Below are positions 53,400 to 61,527 of a stretch of 64,000 nt of DNA, in pieces. The translations under genes were made by a program, and so were the position numbers. Numbering within the stretch: the stretch's first letter is position 1; each line of letters begins with the position of its first letter. The notes under the pieces are model-generated. The model did no database searches. It was not told the origin of the DNA and saw only the letters and a program-made list of their open reading frames with translations. Source of the stretch: DASPWW01 sp963841715 (lineage in GTDB: Bacteria; Actinomycetota; Thermoleophilia; Solirubrobacterales; 70-9); NCBI GenBank assembly GCA_963841715.1, contig CAWJDP010000001.1, forward strand, positions 806,001 through 870,000, written 5' to 3'.

Positions 53400-54533
53400 G
53401 TGAGAGCTGTGGGCCGGCGCGGGGGAGCCGTGGTGGGAATCGTTGCGTGTGCCGCGACGATGCTGCTGGGTGTCGGCTCCGCCAACGCCATCGATATCGG
53501 TGTGTCGGGGAACCACCTCGTTGACGGAAGCGGAAAGCCGGTGCGCCTGATCGGCGTCAATCGCTCGGGCTCGGAGTATTCGTGCTCGGCGGATGACGGC
53601 GCCGGCGGCCACGGCTACGCCGTGTTCCAGGGGCCGGTTTCAGACCGCGCGATCAAGGCGATGAGGAAGTGGAAGATCAACGCCGTCGCGCTGCCGCTCA
53701 ACGAGGCGTGCTGGCTCGGCGGCTACGGAGGGCTGAAGCCCGGGTTCAGCGGCGAGCCGTACCGCGCCGCGATCGAGGACTACGTCAACCGGCTGAATGC
53801 GCACGGCATCTACGTCGTGCTGAGGCTCTCCGGCGCCGGGCCCGACGACCATGTCTACGGGACAACGTCCGGGGCTGCGGAGAGCCCGATGGCCGATCTC
53901 GACCACTCGCTTGCGTTCTGGAGCTCGGTCGCAACGCGCTTCCGCGACAACCACGCGGTCCTCTTCCACGCCTACGACGAGCCGCACAAGATCTCGTGGG
54001 AGTGTCTCCGAGACGGGTGCGCCGTGAACGCCGACGGCTCGGACAGCGAGCCCCCGTTCGGCTCCTACCAGGCCGCGGGCGACCAGGCGATCGTGAACAC
54101 GATCCGGGCCACCGGTGCGACGCAGCCGATCATCGTCTCCGGCATCGACTTCGCGGGCGATCTCAGCCGCTGGGAGGAGCTGAAGCCGGCCGACCCGCTG
54201 AGCTCGATCGCCGTCGGCTGGAACAGCTTCGACTACTCGAAGAACTTCGGGCCCTCGAAGAGCGACCTGGGCTCGCTCGCGTCGCGCTACCCGATCGTCG
54301 TCGGCGGGTTCGGCGACACCGACTGCGACTCGAGCTTCAGCACGAAGCTGATGAAGTTCGCCGACCGCAGCGGGATCTCGTACCTGGCGTGGACCTGGAA
54401 CACGTCAGCCGACTACGGCGGCTGCGCGAACGCGCTGCTCGGGCCGAAGCTCTCCGCCTACTACAGCGCCCATCCGACGAAGTACGGCAAGGGCGTCCGC
54501 AAGCACTTCCGCAAGGTCCAGCGCCACAACTAG
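53400..54533 (+). CDS. Secreted GH5-like protein lacking the catalytic nucleophile
   Basis: 377 residues with a signal peptide (VVGIVACAATMLLGVGSANA). A cellulase-like TIM barrel follows: LIGVNRSGSEY, ALPLNEACWLGG and acid/base E194 in HAYDEPHK (D replaces the usual N). The nucleophile Glu of GH5, expected in GEFG, is Gly303 (VGGFGDTDC). The protein should be unable to cleave by the normal mechanism and may only bind glycan. GTG start with TAGTCT 7 nt upstream, overlapping the VOC stop codon. Confidence 0.8.
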   Translation: MRAVGRRGGAVVGIVACAATMLLGVGSANAIDIGVSGNHLVDGSGKPVRLIGVNRSGSEYSCSADDGAGGHGYAVFQGPVSDRAIKAMRKWKINAVALPLNEACWLGGYGGLKPGFSGEPYRAAIEDYVNRLNAHGIYVVLRLSGAGPDDHVYGTTSGAAESPMADLDHSLAFWSSVATRFRDNHAVLFHAYDEPHKISWECLRDGCAVNADGSDSEPPFGSYQAAGDQAIVNTIRATGATQPIIVSGIDFAGDLSRWEELKPADPLSSIAVGWNSFDYSKNFGPSKSDLGSLASRYPIVVGGFGDTDCDSSFSTKLMKFADRSGISYLAWTWNTSADYGGCANALLGPKLSAYYSAHPTKYGKGVRKHFRKVQRHN

Positions 54534-54560
54534 TCGAGCCGACGGAGGGTCGCGCGGCTG

Positions 54561-55529
54561 CTAGTGCGCCCCCATGCCGGGGCTCTTGCCGTGCATGGAT
54601 TCGTCGTTCATCGAGCCGCCGTCCTTGTTCATCGAGCCGCCGTCCTTGTTCATCGAGCCGCCGCTCTCGTTCATCGAGCCGCTGTCCATGGACCCCTTCT
54701 GCATGCCCATCGACTCCATCGCCCGCGCCGCCTCCGGTGAGTCCGGCGTGGTGAAGCCGGGAACGCTGTCGGGGGCGAAGGCGACTCCCAGGCCTAGGAC
54801 GACCAACAGCACGGCGATGCTGCGGTTGGCCACGGCCTTCCAGGGCAGCAGCTTCTCGATCGCGATCAGCGCGGCAATGAAGAGCATCCATCCGAGGCTC
54901 ATCACGCCGAGGGCGATCAGCGCCGCCATCAACGCCCAGCAGCAGCCGACGCACCAGCCCCCGTGCTCCAGTCCCATCCACACCGCGCCCGCGCGTCCCG
55001 ACTTCCACCGCATGAGCAGAAACGTCATCGGGCTCCGGCAGTGCCGCAGGCAGACGTCTTTCATCGGGGTGAGCTGGTAGATCGCCGCCACAACGATGAC
55101 TCCTCCCGCGACGTACGGCCCGGCACGGTCCCAGGCGAGAAAGTCGAGCGACAGCGCCCGCCCTGCTTCGATGATCCCGTAGGCGATCAATCCCGCCGCC
55201 GCCCAGGTCAGCAGGTAGCCAAGCACGAACAGCGTCGTGGTCCCGAACTCCGTCTCGCGCCCCTGGCGGCGCTTCCCCTCCTCGATGCGCGCGTGCATGA
55301 TGACCATCGGCGCGATCGAGGGGAACATCATCGCCGCCATCATCACGATCCAGGCGGTGAGCCAGAATCCAAGCGTGCCGGGATCCGTCGCCGGGCCCGC
55401 GTCCATCCCGGCCATCCGATCCCCGGTCACGGCCCAGGCGAGCGCCGCGAGGAGCAGGAGGCCGAAGATCAGCCCCAGCTGCAGTGCTGCCCGTAGCGGT
55501 GGCGCTCTCCGTAGCGCCGCGGACTCCAT
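54561..55529 (-). CDS. DUF2182 membrane protein with Met-rich tail
   Basis: 322 residues with about seven hydrophobic segments between 10 and 255 and the family motifs MMAAMMFPS, CLRHCRSP and GGWCVGCCW. It is a predicted metal-binding integral membrane protein of unknown role. The last 50 residues are a soluble tail rich in Met, Ser, Gly and Asp, with seven-residue repeats GGSMNKD, plus His, as in copper-binding proteins. A divergent DUF1326 gene lies 119 bp away; the two families are often neighbours. A TAGACT box ends 8 nt before the ATG. Confidence 0.85.
   Translation of the reverse strand: MESAALRRAPPLRAALQLGLIFGLLLLAALAWAVTGDRMAGMDAGPATDPGTLGFWLTAWIVMMAAMMFPSIAPMVIMHARIEEGKRRQGRETEFGTTTLFVLGYLLTWAAAGLIAYGIIEAGRALSLDFLAWDRAGPYVAGGVIVVAAIYQLTPMKDVCLRHCRSPMTFLLMRWKSGRAGAVWMGLEHGGWCVGCCWALMAALIALGVMSLGWMLFIAALIAIEKLLPWKAVANRSIAVLLVVLGLGVAFAPDSVPGFTTPDSPEAARAMESMGMQKGSMDSGSMNESGGSMNKDGGSMNKDGGSMNDESMHGKSPGMGAH
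54607..54690 (-). repeat. 21-bp tandem repeat in the DUF2182 tail
   Basis: Four units of 21 bp starting TTCATCGAGCCG on the plus strand; the first two are identical and the others differ at a few positions. They encode GGSMNKD, GGSMNKD, GGSMNES-type heptads. Copy-number change would keep the frame. Confidence 0.85.
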
Positions 55530-55648
55530 AGCGAATCAGTCTAGGGCGGCAAACCCGGTCGGGGTGCTTGGGATTCCCTGGAACCGGTGTAGTGTCCCGG
55601 TACTGAAACGGGTGCCGATCTAGACCCCAACATCAAGGAGGAGCTCTT

Positions 55649-56251
55649 ATGTCTTGGAGCCTGAAGGGGAGCTATTTCGAGACCTGCTCGTGCGAGCTGA
55701 TGTGCCCGTGCAACATGTCGTTCGATCACGGCGCGACGTACGACTTCTGCCGCGTCGTCCTCGTCTTCAACATCAAGGACGGCGAGATCGAGGGAACCGA
55801 TGTCAGCGGGCTCAGCGTCGCCGCGATCGCGGACACCCCGAAGGTGATGACCGAGGGCAACTGGCGCCTCGGTCTGTTCATCGACGATCAGGCGAGCGAC
55901 GAGCAGATGGAGAAGCTCACCGGCGTTTTCGGCGGCCAGAAGGGCGGGCCGATGGAGAACATCACCCCCCTGCTCGGCGAGATGCTCGGCGTCGAGCGGG
56001 CCCCGTTCAAGGTCGTGGAGGACGGCCTCCGCCATAGCGTCAAGATCGGCGACGGGATCGAGTTCGAGATCGAGGACATCGTGCCGTTCGGGATCGAGAC
56101 GGGGAAGCCGGTTCGGCTCGTCGGCATGTTCCATCCGGCCGCGTCGGAGTTCAACGCCGCCGAGGCGAAGAGCTCGAAGATCAACGCGTTCGGCATCGAG
56201 TACGAGGGCAAGTCGGGAATCTCGAACTCCGAGTTCGCCTGGGCTGCCTGA
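55649..56251 (+). CDS. DUF1326 cysteine-motif protein
   Basis: 200 residues, no signal peptide. It opens with the family hallmark FETCSCELMCPCNM (C13, C15, C19, C21), a likely metal or thiol site, followed by a beta-rich body with FNIKDGEIEG and IDDQASDEQMEKLTGVFGG. Biochemical function unknown. It has a strong AGGAGG site 7 nt before the ATG and a possible promoter TTGGGA-16-TAGTGT upstream. Divergent partner of the DUF2182 gene. Confidence 0.87.
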   Translation: MSWSLKGSYFETCSCELMCPCNMSFDHGATYDFCRVVLVFNIKDGEIEGTDVSGLSVAAIADTPKVMTEGNWRLGLFIDDQASDEQMEKLTGVFGGQKGGPMENITPLLGEMLGVERAPFKVVEDGLRHSVKIGDGIEFEIEDIVPFGIETGKPVRLVGMFHPAASEFNAAEAKSSKINAFGIEYEGKSGISNSEFAWAA

Positions 56252-56258
56252 CGACTAG

Positions 56259-56329
56259 AGGCGCCTACCGGAATCGAACCGGTGTGAACGGCTTTGCAGG
56301 CCGCTGCGTAACCACTCCGCCAAGGCGCC
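56259..56329 (-). tRNA. tRNA-Cys (anticodon GCA)
   Basis: The minus strand gives acceptor GGCGCCT/AGGCGCC, anticodon loop CTGCAAA (GCA), T arm ACCGG-TTCGATT-CCGGT and discriminator U, an identity element of tRNA-Cys. CCA is not encoded. Confidence 0.95.
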
Positions 56330-56381
56330 GCGGCGCCAAGCGTAGCGGCAGGGTGCGAGCGGACGAGACCGTTCGCCGGGG

Positions 56382-56489
56382 TTACTTGTCGTTCTTGCGG
56401 CTGTGCTTCCGGTAGTCGCGAACCGCGTAGATCGTCTGCGCCGCAACCGCCGTGTCGATGGCCGCAAGGCCTAGAACAATTGGGCTCAT
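56382..56489 (-). CDS. Possible 35-residue membrane peptide
   Basis: A short ORF with ATG start: hydrophobic residues 3-19 (PIVLGLAAIDTAVAAQT) then a basic end with RKHSRKNDK. Base composition and the helix-plus-basic-tail shape fit a small membrane protein, but there is no good ribosome site and no homologue I know. It shares the 275-bp gap between tRNA-Cys and the hydrolase, which otherwise shows only the hydrolase promoter. Confidence 0.35.
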   Translation of the reverse strand: MSPIVLGLAAIDTAVAAQTIYAVRDYRKHSRKNDK

Positions 56490-56592
56490 CTCAATTGATT
56501 ATTCGACTCGGGAGCCCGTTTCGATTGCCCTCGTGCGAATCTTTACGAACTTATTAGGTACCGGCCGGTGGGCCCCGACCCCCGCGCGCGGA

Positions 56593-56598
56593 TAGGCT
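56593..56598 (+). promoter_or_regulatory. -10 box (TAGGCT) of the alpha/beta hydrolase
   Basis: TAGGCT ends 6 nt before ATG 56605. The same hexamer sits 7 nt before ATG 57443 (57430-57435). Confidence 0.45.
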
Positions 56599-56604
56599 CG
56601 CGCG

Positions 56605-57432
56605 ATGTCCGGCGTGGATCTGAAGCGCGAAGGAGACCTCGCCTACCGCGAGGCGCTCCCCTCCTCGCAGTCGGAGGCCGACCCGGTCCTCCTCCTCCAC
56701 GGCTTCCCCGAGACCTCGTACATGTGGCGCGGCGTGATGCCGGCGATCGCCGACGAGGCCGGCCGCCGCGCGATCGCACTCGACTTCCCCGGCTGCGGCG
56801 ACTCGCCCCCCGACCCCCGGGCGACCTGGGAGCGCCACGTCGAGGCGGTCGAGCGGCTGTGCGTCGGGCTCGAGCTCGAAAGCGTCGTGCTCGTCGTCCA
56901 CGACTGGGGCGGGCTGATCGGGCTGCGCTGGGCCTGCGATCACCTCGGGCGGGCGTCGGCGATCGTCGCCAGCAACACCGGCTTCTTCCCCGACGGTCGC
57001 TGGCACGGGATGGCGAAGGCGCTGCGGACCGAGGGCCAGGGCGAGGAGATAATCGCTGCGATGACCCGCGAGGGGCTCAGCGAGATGATGCGAGGGCTCG
57101 TCCCGGGCTTCGAGGAGGGCGCCGCGGACGAGTACTGGAGGTCGTACGAGACCGAGGAGGGGCGCCAGGGGGTGCTCGAGATGTACCGCTCCGGCGACTT
57201 TGAGAAGCTCGAGCCCTACAAGGGCAAGCTCGCCGAGCTAGGGGTGCCGCTGCTCTGCCTCTGGGGGGAGAACGACGCCTTCGCGCCTCCCGCCGGGGCG
57301 TTCCGGTTCAAGAAGGAGGTTCCGGGGACCGAGGTCGTGCTCGTCGACGGCGCAGGTCACTTCGTCTACGACGAGCAGCCGGAGCGCTGCGCGCGTGAGC
57401 TCGTCAAGTTCCTCGCGAAGCTCGAGCGCTAG
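56605..57432 (+). CDS. Alpha/beta hydrolase, haloalkane dehalogenase/epoxide hydrolase type
   Basis: 275 residues. Oxyanion loop HGFPETSY (32-39), nucleophile D100 in VHDWGGLIG, acid D224 (GENDAF) and H252 (GAGHFVYDEQP). An Asp nucleophile followed by Trp is typical of haloalkane dehalogenases and epoxide hydrolases. The cap lacks a second halide-binding Trp/Asn that I can identify, so the class is left open. It is followed 10 bp later by another gene on the same strand. Confidence 0.87.
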   Translation: MSGVDLKREGDLAYREALPSSQSEADPVLLLHGFPETSYMWRGVMPAIADEAGRRAIALDFPGCGDSPPDPRATWERHVEAVERLCVGLELESVVLVVHDWGGLIGLRWACDHLGRASAIVASNTGFFPDGRWHGMAKALRTEGQGEEIIAAMTREGLSEMMRGLVPGFEEGAADEYWRSYETEEGRQGVLEMYRSGDFEKLEPYKGKLAELGVPLLCLWGENDAFAPPAGAFRFKKEVPGTEVVLVDGAGHFVYDEQPERCARELVKFLAKLER

Positions 57433-57442
57433 GCTGGACGCA

Positions 57443-57958
57443 ATGGGCTTCCTCGACAAGGTCAAGGGCGCGAGCCGCGGGGTGATGACGGCCGCCAAGC
57501 CCGAGGACGGCGTGCCCGCCGCATCGGCGGAGGAGGTCGCGCAGCGGCTGCTCGCGATCTCCGGGAAGGGGATCCAGACGGCGCAGCAGGACGGCGAGAT
57601 CGTGATCTCGTGGTCCGCGAGGGTGTCAAGCGCGGGGCTCGGCGGCGCCGAGGTCGAGTACCTCTACCGTGCGATCCGCGTCGAGCTCGACCCGAGCGAC
57701 AACACCGCGAGCGGGATCTGCTTCAAGACCGACGCCGACGCCGAGATCGACTCCGACGGGATCGCTATCTCGAAGGGCTGGGAGCGCGGTCAGCACGTCG
57801 GCAGCGAGACGCTGCACGTGACCGCATGGCTCGGTCCCCACTCGACCGAGGGCGGCGCCGACGAGAAGGGCTACAAGTTCAGCTGGTCCGAGCTCCGCGA
57901 GCCGGTGATGGACGCCGTGACCGGCGCCGGCTGGACCTACAAGCCGAAGAAGATCTAG
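57443..57958 (+). CDS. Conserved hypothetical protein
   Basis: 171 residues. An N-terminal helix (MGFLDKVKGASRGVMTAAKP) precedes a compact alpha-beta domain with ISWSARVSSAGLGGAEVEYLYRAI-type strands (shown here as EIVISWSARVS and VEYLYRAIRVEL) and a C-terminal YKFSWSELREPV segment. No Cys pairs, signal peptide or membrane helix. I do not recognise the function. TAGGCT 7 nt before the ATG overlaps the stop of the hydrolase gene. Confidence 0.7.
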   Translation: MGFLDKVKGASRGVMTAAKPEDGVPAASAEEVAQRLLAISGKGIQTAQQDGEIVISWSARVSSAGLGGAEVEYLYRAIRVELDPSDNTASGICFKTDADAEIDSDGIAISKGWERGQHVGSETLHVTAWLGPHSTEGGADEKGYKFSWSELREPVMDAVTGAGWTYKPKKI

Positions 57959-57991
57959 CCCCCTCTCTTTTTTCTCGAGCGGCTGAAAGAG

Positions 57992-58390
57992 TTGAAGAGG
58001 AAGGACGACACTTCGCAGGCCGGTGAGTCACCGTCTCGGTTGATAGACGCGAGGATCGAGGAGCTGGCCGATTGGCGCGGCGAGACGCTCTCCCGGATGC
58101 GCGCCCTGATCAAGCAGGCCGACCCCGAGGTCGCCGAGGAGTGGAAGTGGCGAGGCGTGCCGGTCTGGTATCACGACGGGCAGATCTGCACCGGCGAGAC
58201 ATACAGGGACAAGGTCAAGCTGACGTTCGCGAAGGGTGCTCGGCTGAGCGACCCCTCGAAGCTCTTCAACTCGAGCCTCGAGGGCAACGTCAGGCGCGCG
58301 ATCGACCTCCACGAAGGCGACGAGGTTGACGACTCCGCCTTCAAGGCCCTGATCCGCGACGCGGTCGCGCTGAACAGCTCGTCTCGCTGA
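57992..58390 (+). CDS. DUF1801 (YdhG-like) domain protein
   Basis: 132 residues from a TTG start. The DUF1801 fold is recognised from LADWRGETLSRMRALIKQADPEVAEEWKWRGVPVW (here DWRGETLSRMRALI and EEWKWRGVPVWYHDG) and KVKLTFAKGARLSDP. Family members are small proteins of unclear role, some linked to iron handling. The open frame has no nearby ATG; AAAGAG precedes the TTG weakly. Confidence 0.75.
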   Translation: MKRKDDTSQAGESPSRLIDARIEELADWRGETLSRMRALIKQADPEVAEEWKWRGVPVWYHDGQICTGETYRDKVKLTFAKGARLSDPSKLFNSSLEGNVRRAIDLHEGDEVDDSAFKALIRDAVALNSSSR

Positions 58391-58500
58391 GCTGGTCCGA
58401 TCGGGAGCGCCAAGAGGTGAGCTAGCGAAAGCCCGGACGTTGGACGACCGCCGACGAGGATTCGCCGTCGGGCCACGGGGCCGGCGGCAGGGCAGCCCTC

Positions 58501-60798
58501 TCAGCGCTTCTTCTTGCGCTTCACCTTCCCGTCCCACTTCGCGGGGGAGGGATCGGCGTTGCCCGCGGCGTCCACAGCGCGGACCTCGAACGAGTGCGCC
58601 TTGGCCTTCTTCTTCGCCTTCACCTTCGCCTCGTAGGGCGGGGCGCAACCGAACTCCTTGCTGCCGTCGAGGCTGCAGAGGAAGCTCGAGCCGGCCTCCG
58701 AGGAGGAGAACCGGAACTCGAGCGCCGCCTTCTTCTGCTTCGTCTTCACGCTCTTGCCCGGGTCCGAGTCGAGGCTCGTCTCGGGCGGCGTCGTGTCGCC
58801 TGCGACCGGCGGCGTCGTGTCGACTGTGAAGTCGCGGCTCGCCGGCGTCGGGTCGGTGTGGCCGAAGCCGTCGACGGCCCGGACGCGGAAGCGGTGCGGG
58901 CCGTCGGCCAGCGCGTACGCCGTGTAGGGGCTCGTGCAGTCGAAGAACGGGCTCACGTCGATCTGGCACTCGAAGCTCGCCCCCGGCGTGTCGGAGGCAA
59001 AGGCAAACGTCGGGGTGCTGTCCGAGGTCGTCCCCGAGGGGCCGGCGGTGAGCGAAGTCTGGGGCGTCAGGGGCTCGCGGCCGAAGCTCGCCACCGCACT
59101 GTCGCCGCCCGCCGCCGCGTAGACCGAGTCGCCGTCGGGGCTGACGGCGAGCCCCAGCGGAGCGAGGAGACCCGACCCGTTGCCGTCGGCGGTCGCCCCC
59201 GGCGCGTCATCGCAGGCCCCGGTCCCGCCCGAGCCGGAGGAGAAGTTGCCCTTCGCGCCGGTGATGCAGCCGTCCCAGGCGAGGCTGCCATCGGCGGCGC
59301 GGTCGAAGCCGGCGACGGCCGCGTCGTGGAACGCCGCGGCGTACACGGAGCGCCCGTCGGGGCTGACCGCGATGCTGTGGTACACGAAGGCGAGTCCAGA
59401 TCCGAGGCCATTGAGGCCTTCGGTCGCCCCCGGAACGTCGTCGCAGGCCCCGGTCCCGGCCGAGCCGGCGCCGCCCTTGTCGCCGGTGATGCAGCCGCCC
59501 CAGGTCAGGGTGCCGTCCGCGGCGCGGTCAAAACTGGCGACCGCCGAGTCGCCGTACGCCGCCGAGTACACCGAGTCGCCGTCGGGACTGACGGCGAGCG
59601 CTGACGCGGAATAAAGACCCGACCCGTACCCTGGGGCGCCGGTCGCCCCCGGCGCGTCCGTGCAGACCCCGGTCCCGCCCGACCCGGGGCCGTCCTTATC
59701 GCCGGTGATGCAGCCGACGTCGGTCAGGGTGCCGTCCGCGGCGCGGTCAAACGTGTTCACGGCGGCGTCGCCCTGGGCCCCGACATAGACAGAGTGGCCG
59801 TCGGGGCTGACGGCGATCGAGGTCGGGACGTCAAGACCCGACCCGGTGCCGTTGGCGGCCGCCCCCGGCGCGTCGGCGCAGGCGCCGGTTCCGGTCGAGC
59901 CGGCGATGTTCTTGGCGCCGGTGATGCAGCCGTCCCAGGTCAGGGTACCGTCGGCGGCGCGGTCGAAGCTGGCAACGGCGGCGTCATAGACCGAGACCAC
60001 GTACACCGAGTGGCCGTCGGGGCTGACGGCGGGCGCAGACGGGGAGTCAAGACCCGACCCGGTGCCGTTGGCGGCCGCCCCCGGCGCGTCGGCGCAGGCG
60101 CCGGTTCCGGTCGAGCCGGCGATGTTCTTGGCGCCGGTGATGCAGCCGGCATCGGTGAGGCGGCCATCGGCGTCGCGGTTGAAGCTGGTCACGGCGTCGT
60201 CGGACTGCGACGTCACGTACACCGAGTGGCCGTCGGGGCTGACGGCGATCGAGAACGGGGAGTCAAGACCCGAGCCCGTGCCGTCCCCGGTCGCGGTGTT
60301 GCTGTCGGCGCAGACCCCGGTACCGGTCGAGCCGGAGCCGTCCCTGTTGCCGGTGATGCAGCGCCTGAAGGTCAGGGTGCCGTCCGCGGCGCGATCGAAT
60401 CCGTACACGGCGTCGTCGGACTGCGACGTCACGTACGCCGAGTCGCCGTCGGGACTGACGGCGATCGAGGTCGGGAAGTCAAGGCCCGAGCCGGCGCCGT
60501 CAGCGGTCGCCCCCGGCGCGTCGGCGCAGGCGCCGTCTCCGGCCGAGCCGACGATGCCCCTGGCGCCGGTGATGCAGCCGTGCCACGCGATGTCGCCGAC
60601 CGCCGCCCCGGCGGGAGCGGCGAGGGCGAGCGAGGCCGCGGCGACGGCGAGCACGGCGGCGAGGCCCGCCCGGCGGGCGATCCCGGCACGCGAGTGGTCA
60701 GCGAGCCGTCCCGCCCGCCCGCGTACTCCGACGGCGACGGCGGCGAGGCTGTCGGCCCGCCTGCGCTCGGGCGTGCCCGCCAAATTTGAAGAACCCAC
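58501..60798 (-). CDS. Secreted repeat beta-propeller with C-terminal Ig-like domains
   Basis: 765 residues from GTG 60798 (GGGGG five bases upstream); earlier codons would cross the tRNA-Gly gene. A signal sequence ending in LALAAPAGA is followed by seven repeats of about 72-75 residues with CITG, a GTGAC(A/D)DAPGAT stretch, IAVSPDG.SVY and FDRAADGTLT, a lactonase/YVTN-type propeller. Each blade carries a Cys pair. Two Ig-like modules (SFECQIDVSPFFDC; SFLCSLDGSKEFGC) and a Lys-rich end finish it. Likely a cell-surface binding protein. Confidence 0.8.
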   Translation of the reverse strand: MGSSNLAGTPERRRADSLAAVAVGVRGRAGRLADHSRAGIARRAGLAAVLAVAAASLALAAPAGAAVGDIAWHGCITGARGIVGSAGDGACADAPGATADGAGSGLDFPTSIAVSPDGDSAYVTSQSDDAVYGFDRAADGTLTFRRCITGNRDGSGSTGTGVCADSNTATGDGTGSGLDSPFSIAVSPDGHSVYVTSQSDDAVTSFNRDADGRLTDAGCITGAKNIAGSTGTGACADAPGAAANGTGSGLDSPSAPAVSPDGHSVYVVSVYDAAVASFDRAADGTLTWDGCITGAKNIAGSTGTGACADAPGAAANGTGSGLDVPTSIAVSPDGHSVYVGAQGDAAVNTFDRAADGTLTDVGCITGDKDGPGSGGTGVCTDAPGATGAPGYGSGLYSASALAVSPDGDSVYSAAYGDSAVASFDRAADGTLTWGGCITGDKGGAGSAGTGACDDVPGATEGLNGLGSGLAFVYHSIAVSPDGRSVYAAAFHDAAVAGFDRAADGSLAWDGCITGAKGNFSSGSGGTGACDDAPGATADGNGSGLLAPLGLAVSPDGDSVYAAAGGDSAVASFGREPLTPQTSLTAGPSGTTSDSTPTFAFASDTPGASFECQIDVSPFFDCTSPYTAYALADGPHRFRVRAVDGFGHTDPTPASRDFTVDTTPPVAGDTTPPETSLDSDPGKSVKTKQKKAALEFRFSSSEAGSSFLCSLDGSKEFGCAPPYEAKVKAKKKAKAHSFEVRAVDAAGNADPSPAKWDGKVKRKKKR
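59830..60148 (-). repeat. Direct repeat of 103 bp inside the propeller gene
   Basis: Positions 59830-59932 and 60046-60148 are identical over 103 bases, offset by 216 bp (72 codons, one blade). Other blades are similar but diverged, so this copy is recent or is kept identical by gene conversion. Confidence 0.85.
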
Positions 60799-60883
60799 AG
60801 CGACCCCCGTTCCCTGTTCGCGGATTGTGCAAAACGTAGCATTGAATGCTCGGGCGCGTGGAATCGGATCGAGGATGGCCACG

Positions 60884-60907
60884 AGAAAGCCCCGCCGGAG
60901 CGGGGCT
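60884..60907 (-). terminator. Intrinsic terminator of tRNA-Gly
   Basis: On the minus strand AGCCCCGC-TCCG-GCGGGGCT forms a perfect 8-bp stem followed by TTCTC, nine bases after the tRNA-Gly 3' end. Confidence 0.75.
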
Positions 60908-60915
60908 CTCTCTGA

Positions 60916-60989
60916 AGCGGCTGATGGGATTCGAACCCACGACCTTCTGCATGGCAAGCAGACGCTCTAGCCAACTGAGCTACAGCCGC
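60916..60989 (-). tRNA. tRNA-Gly (anticodon GCC)
   Basis: The minus strand folds with acceptor GCGGCTG/CAGCCGC, D arm GCTC/GAGC, anticodon stem TCTGC/GCAGA with loop TTGCCAT (GCC), T arm GTGGG-TTCGAAT-CCCAT and discriminator U. CCA is not encoded. A terminator hairpin follows directly. Confidence 0.95.
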
Positions 60990-61040
60990 GAGAGTCGCAG
61001 ATTGTAGCCCCGCGCTGCATCACGACCGGGGAGCTGCTCC

Positions 61041-61523
61041 CTAGTCCGGGGTGGCCTCCCACGTGATCTCATCGCTCGAGCAGATGTCGAGAGTGGCCGT
61101 GAACCCGCCCGCGGCGCTCTTGCCCTTCTTCTTGAAGCGGCCATGGAGAGTGACGTCGGTCGGGAAGCCGCTTGGGTCCGGGCCGGTGCCGCTTCCGTCG
61201 AACTTCCTGTTCTTCTTGACCGGGATGGCCGTCAGCTCCGAGAAGTCGGTGTCGAGGACATCCGGGCAGTTCGGCCATGCGAACGAGACCGCCTCGAAGT
61301 TCTGGATCTTGGCGTGCTTGAAGCACTTCGGCCCTTTCGGGCATTTCTTGCCGCTGAGCTCGAAGCCGATCAGCACCGGCAGCCCCTTCGTCTGCCCCGG
61401 CTTCAGGTTCTTGGCCTCACCGCTGTATGTGACCGTGTTAGCGCTCGCCGTGCCCGCGAGGGCGAACACCGCGGCCAGCCCGACGATCACCCCGAGCACC
61501 GTCCTGGTGCGATTGACGTCCAT
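61041..61523 (-). CDS. Secreted hypothetical protein
   Basis: 160 residues: a signal peptide (TVLGVIVGLAAVFALAGTASA) and a beta-rich domain with five Cys (KKCPKGPKCFKH, WPNCPDV, DICSSDE). No known family. It has the best Shine-Dalgarno in its neighbourhood (GGGGAGGAG, 4 nt before the ATG), but that sequence is complementary to CTCCTCC just upstream and can be hidden in a hairpin. The gene stands alone between tRNA-Gly and carbonic anhydrase. Confidence 0.65.
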   Translation of the reverse strand: MDVNRTRTVLGVIVGLAAVFALAGTASANTVTYSGEAKNLKPGQTKGLPVLIGFELSGKKCPKGPKCFKHAKIQNFEAVSFAWPNCPDVLDTDFSELTAIPVKKNRKFDGSGTGPDPSGFPTDVTLHGRFKKKGKSAAGGFTATLDICSSDEITWEATPD

Positions 61524-61527
61524 GTGA

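Noticed and set aside
57960..57991. CTCTTTTTTC after the 57443 gene as an intrinsic terminator
   Set aside because: The only upstream complementarity (CGGC/GCCG) is short and more than 15 nt from the T-run.
60799..60957. Start of the propeller protein at 60957
   Set aside because: The extension would overlap tRNA-Gly and its terminator; GTG 60798 has a ribosome site and a signal sequence follows it.
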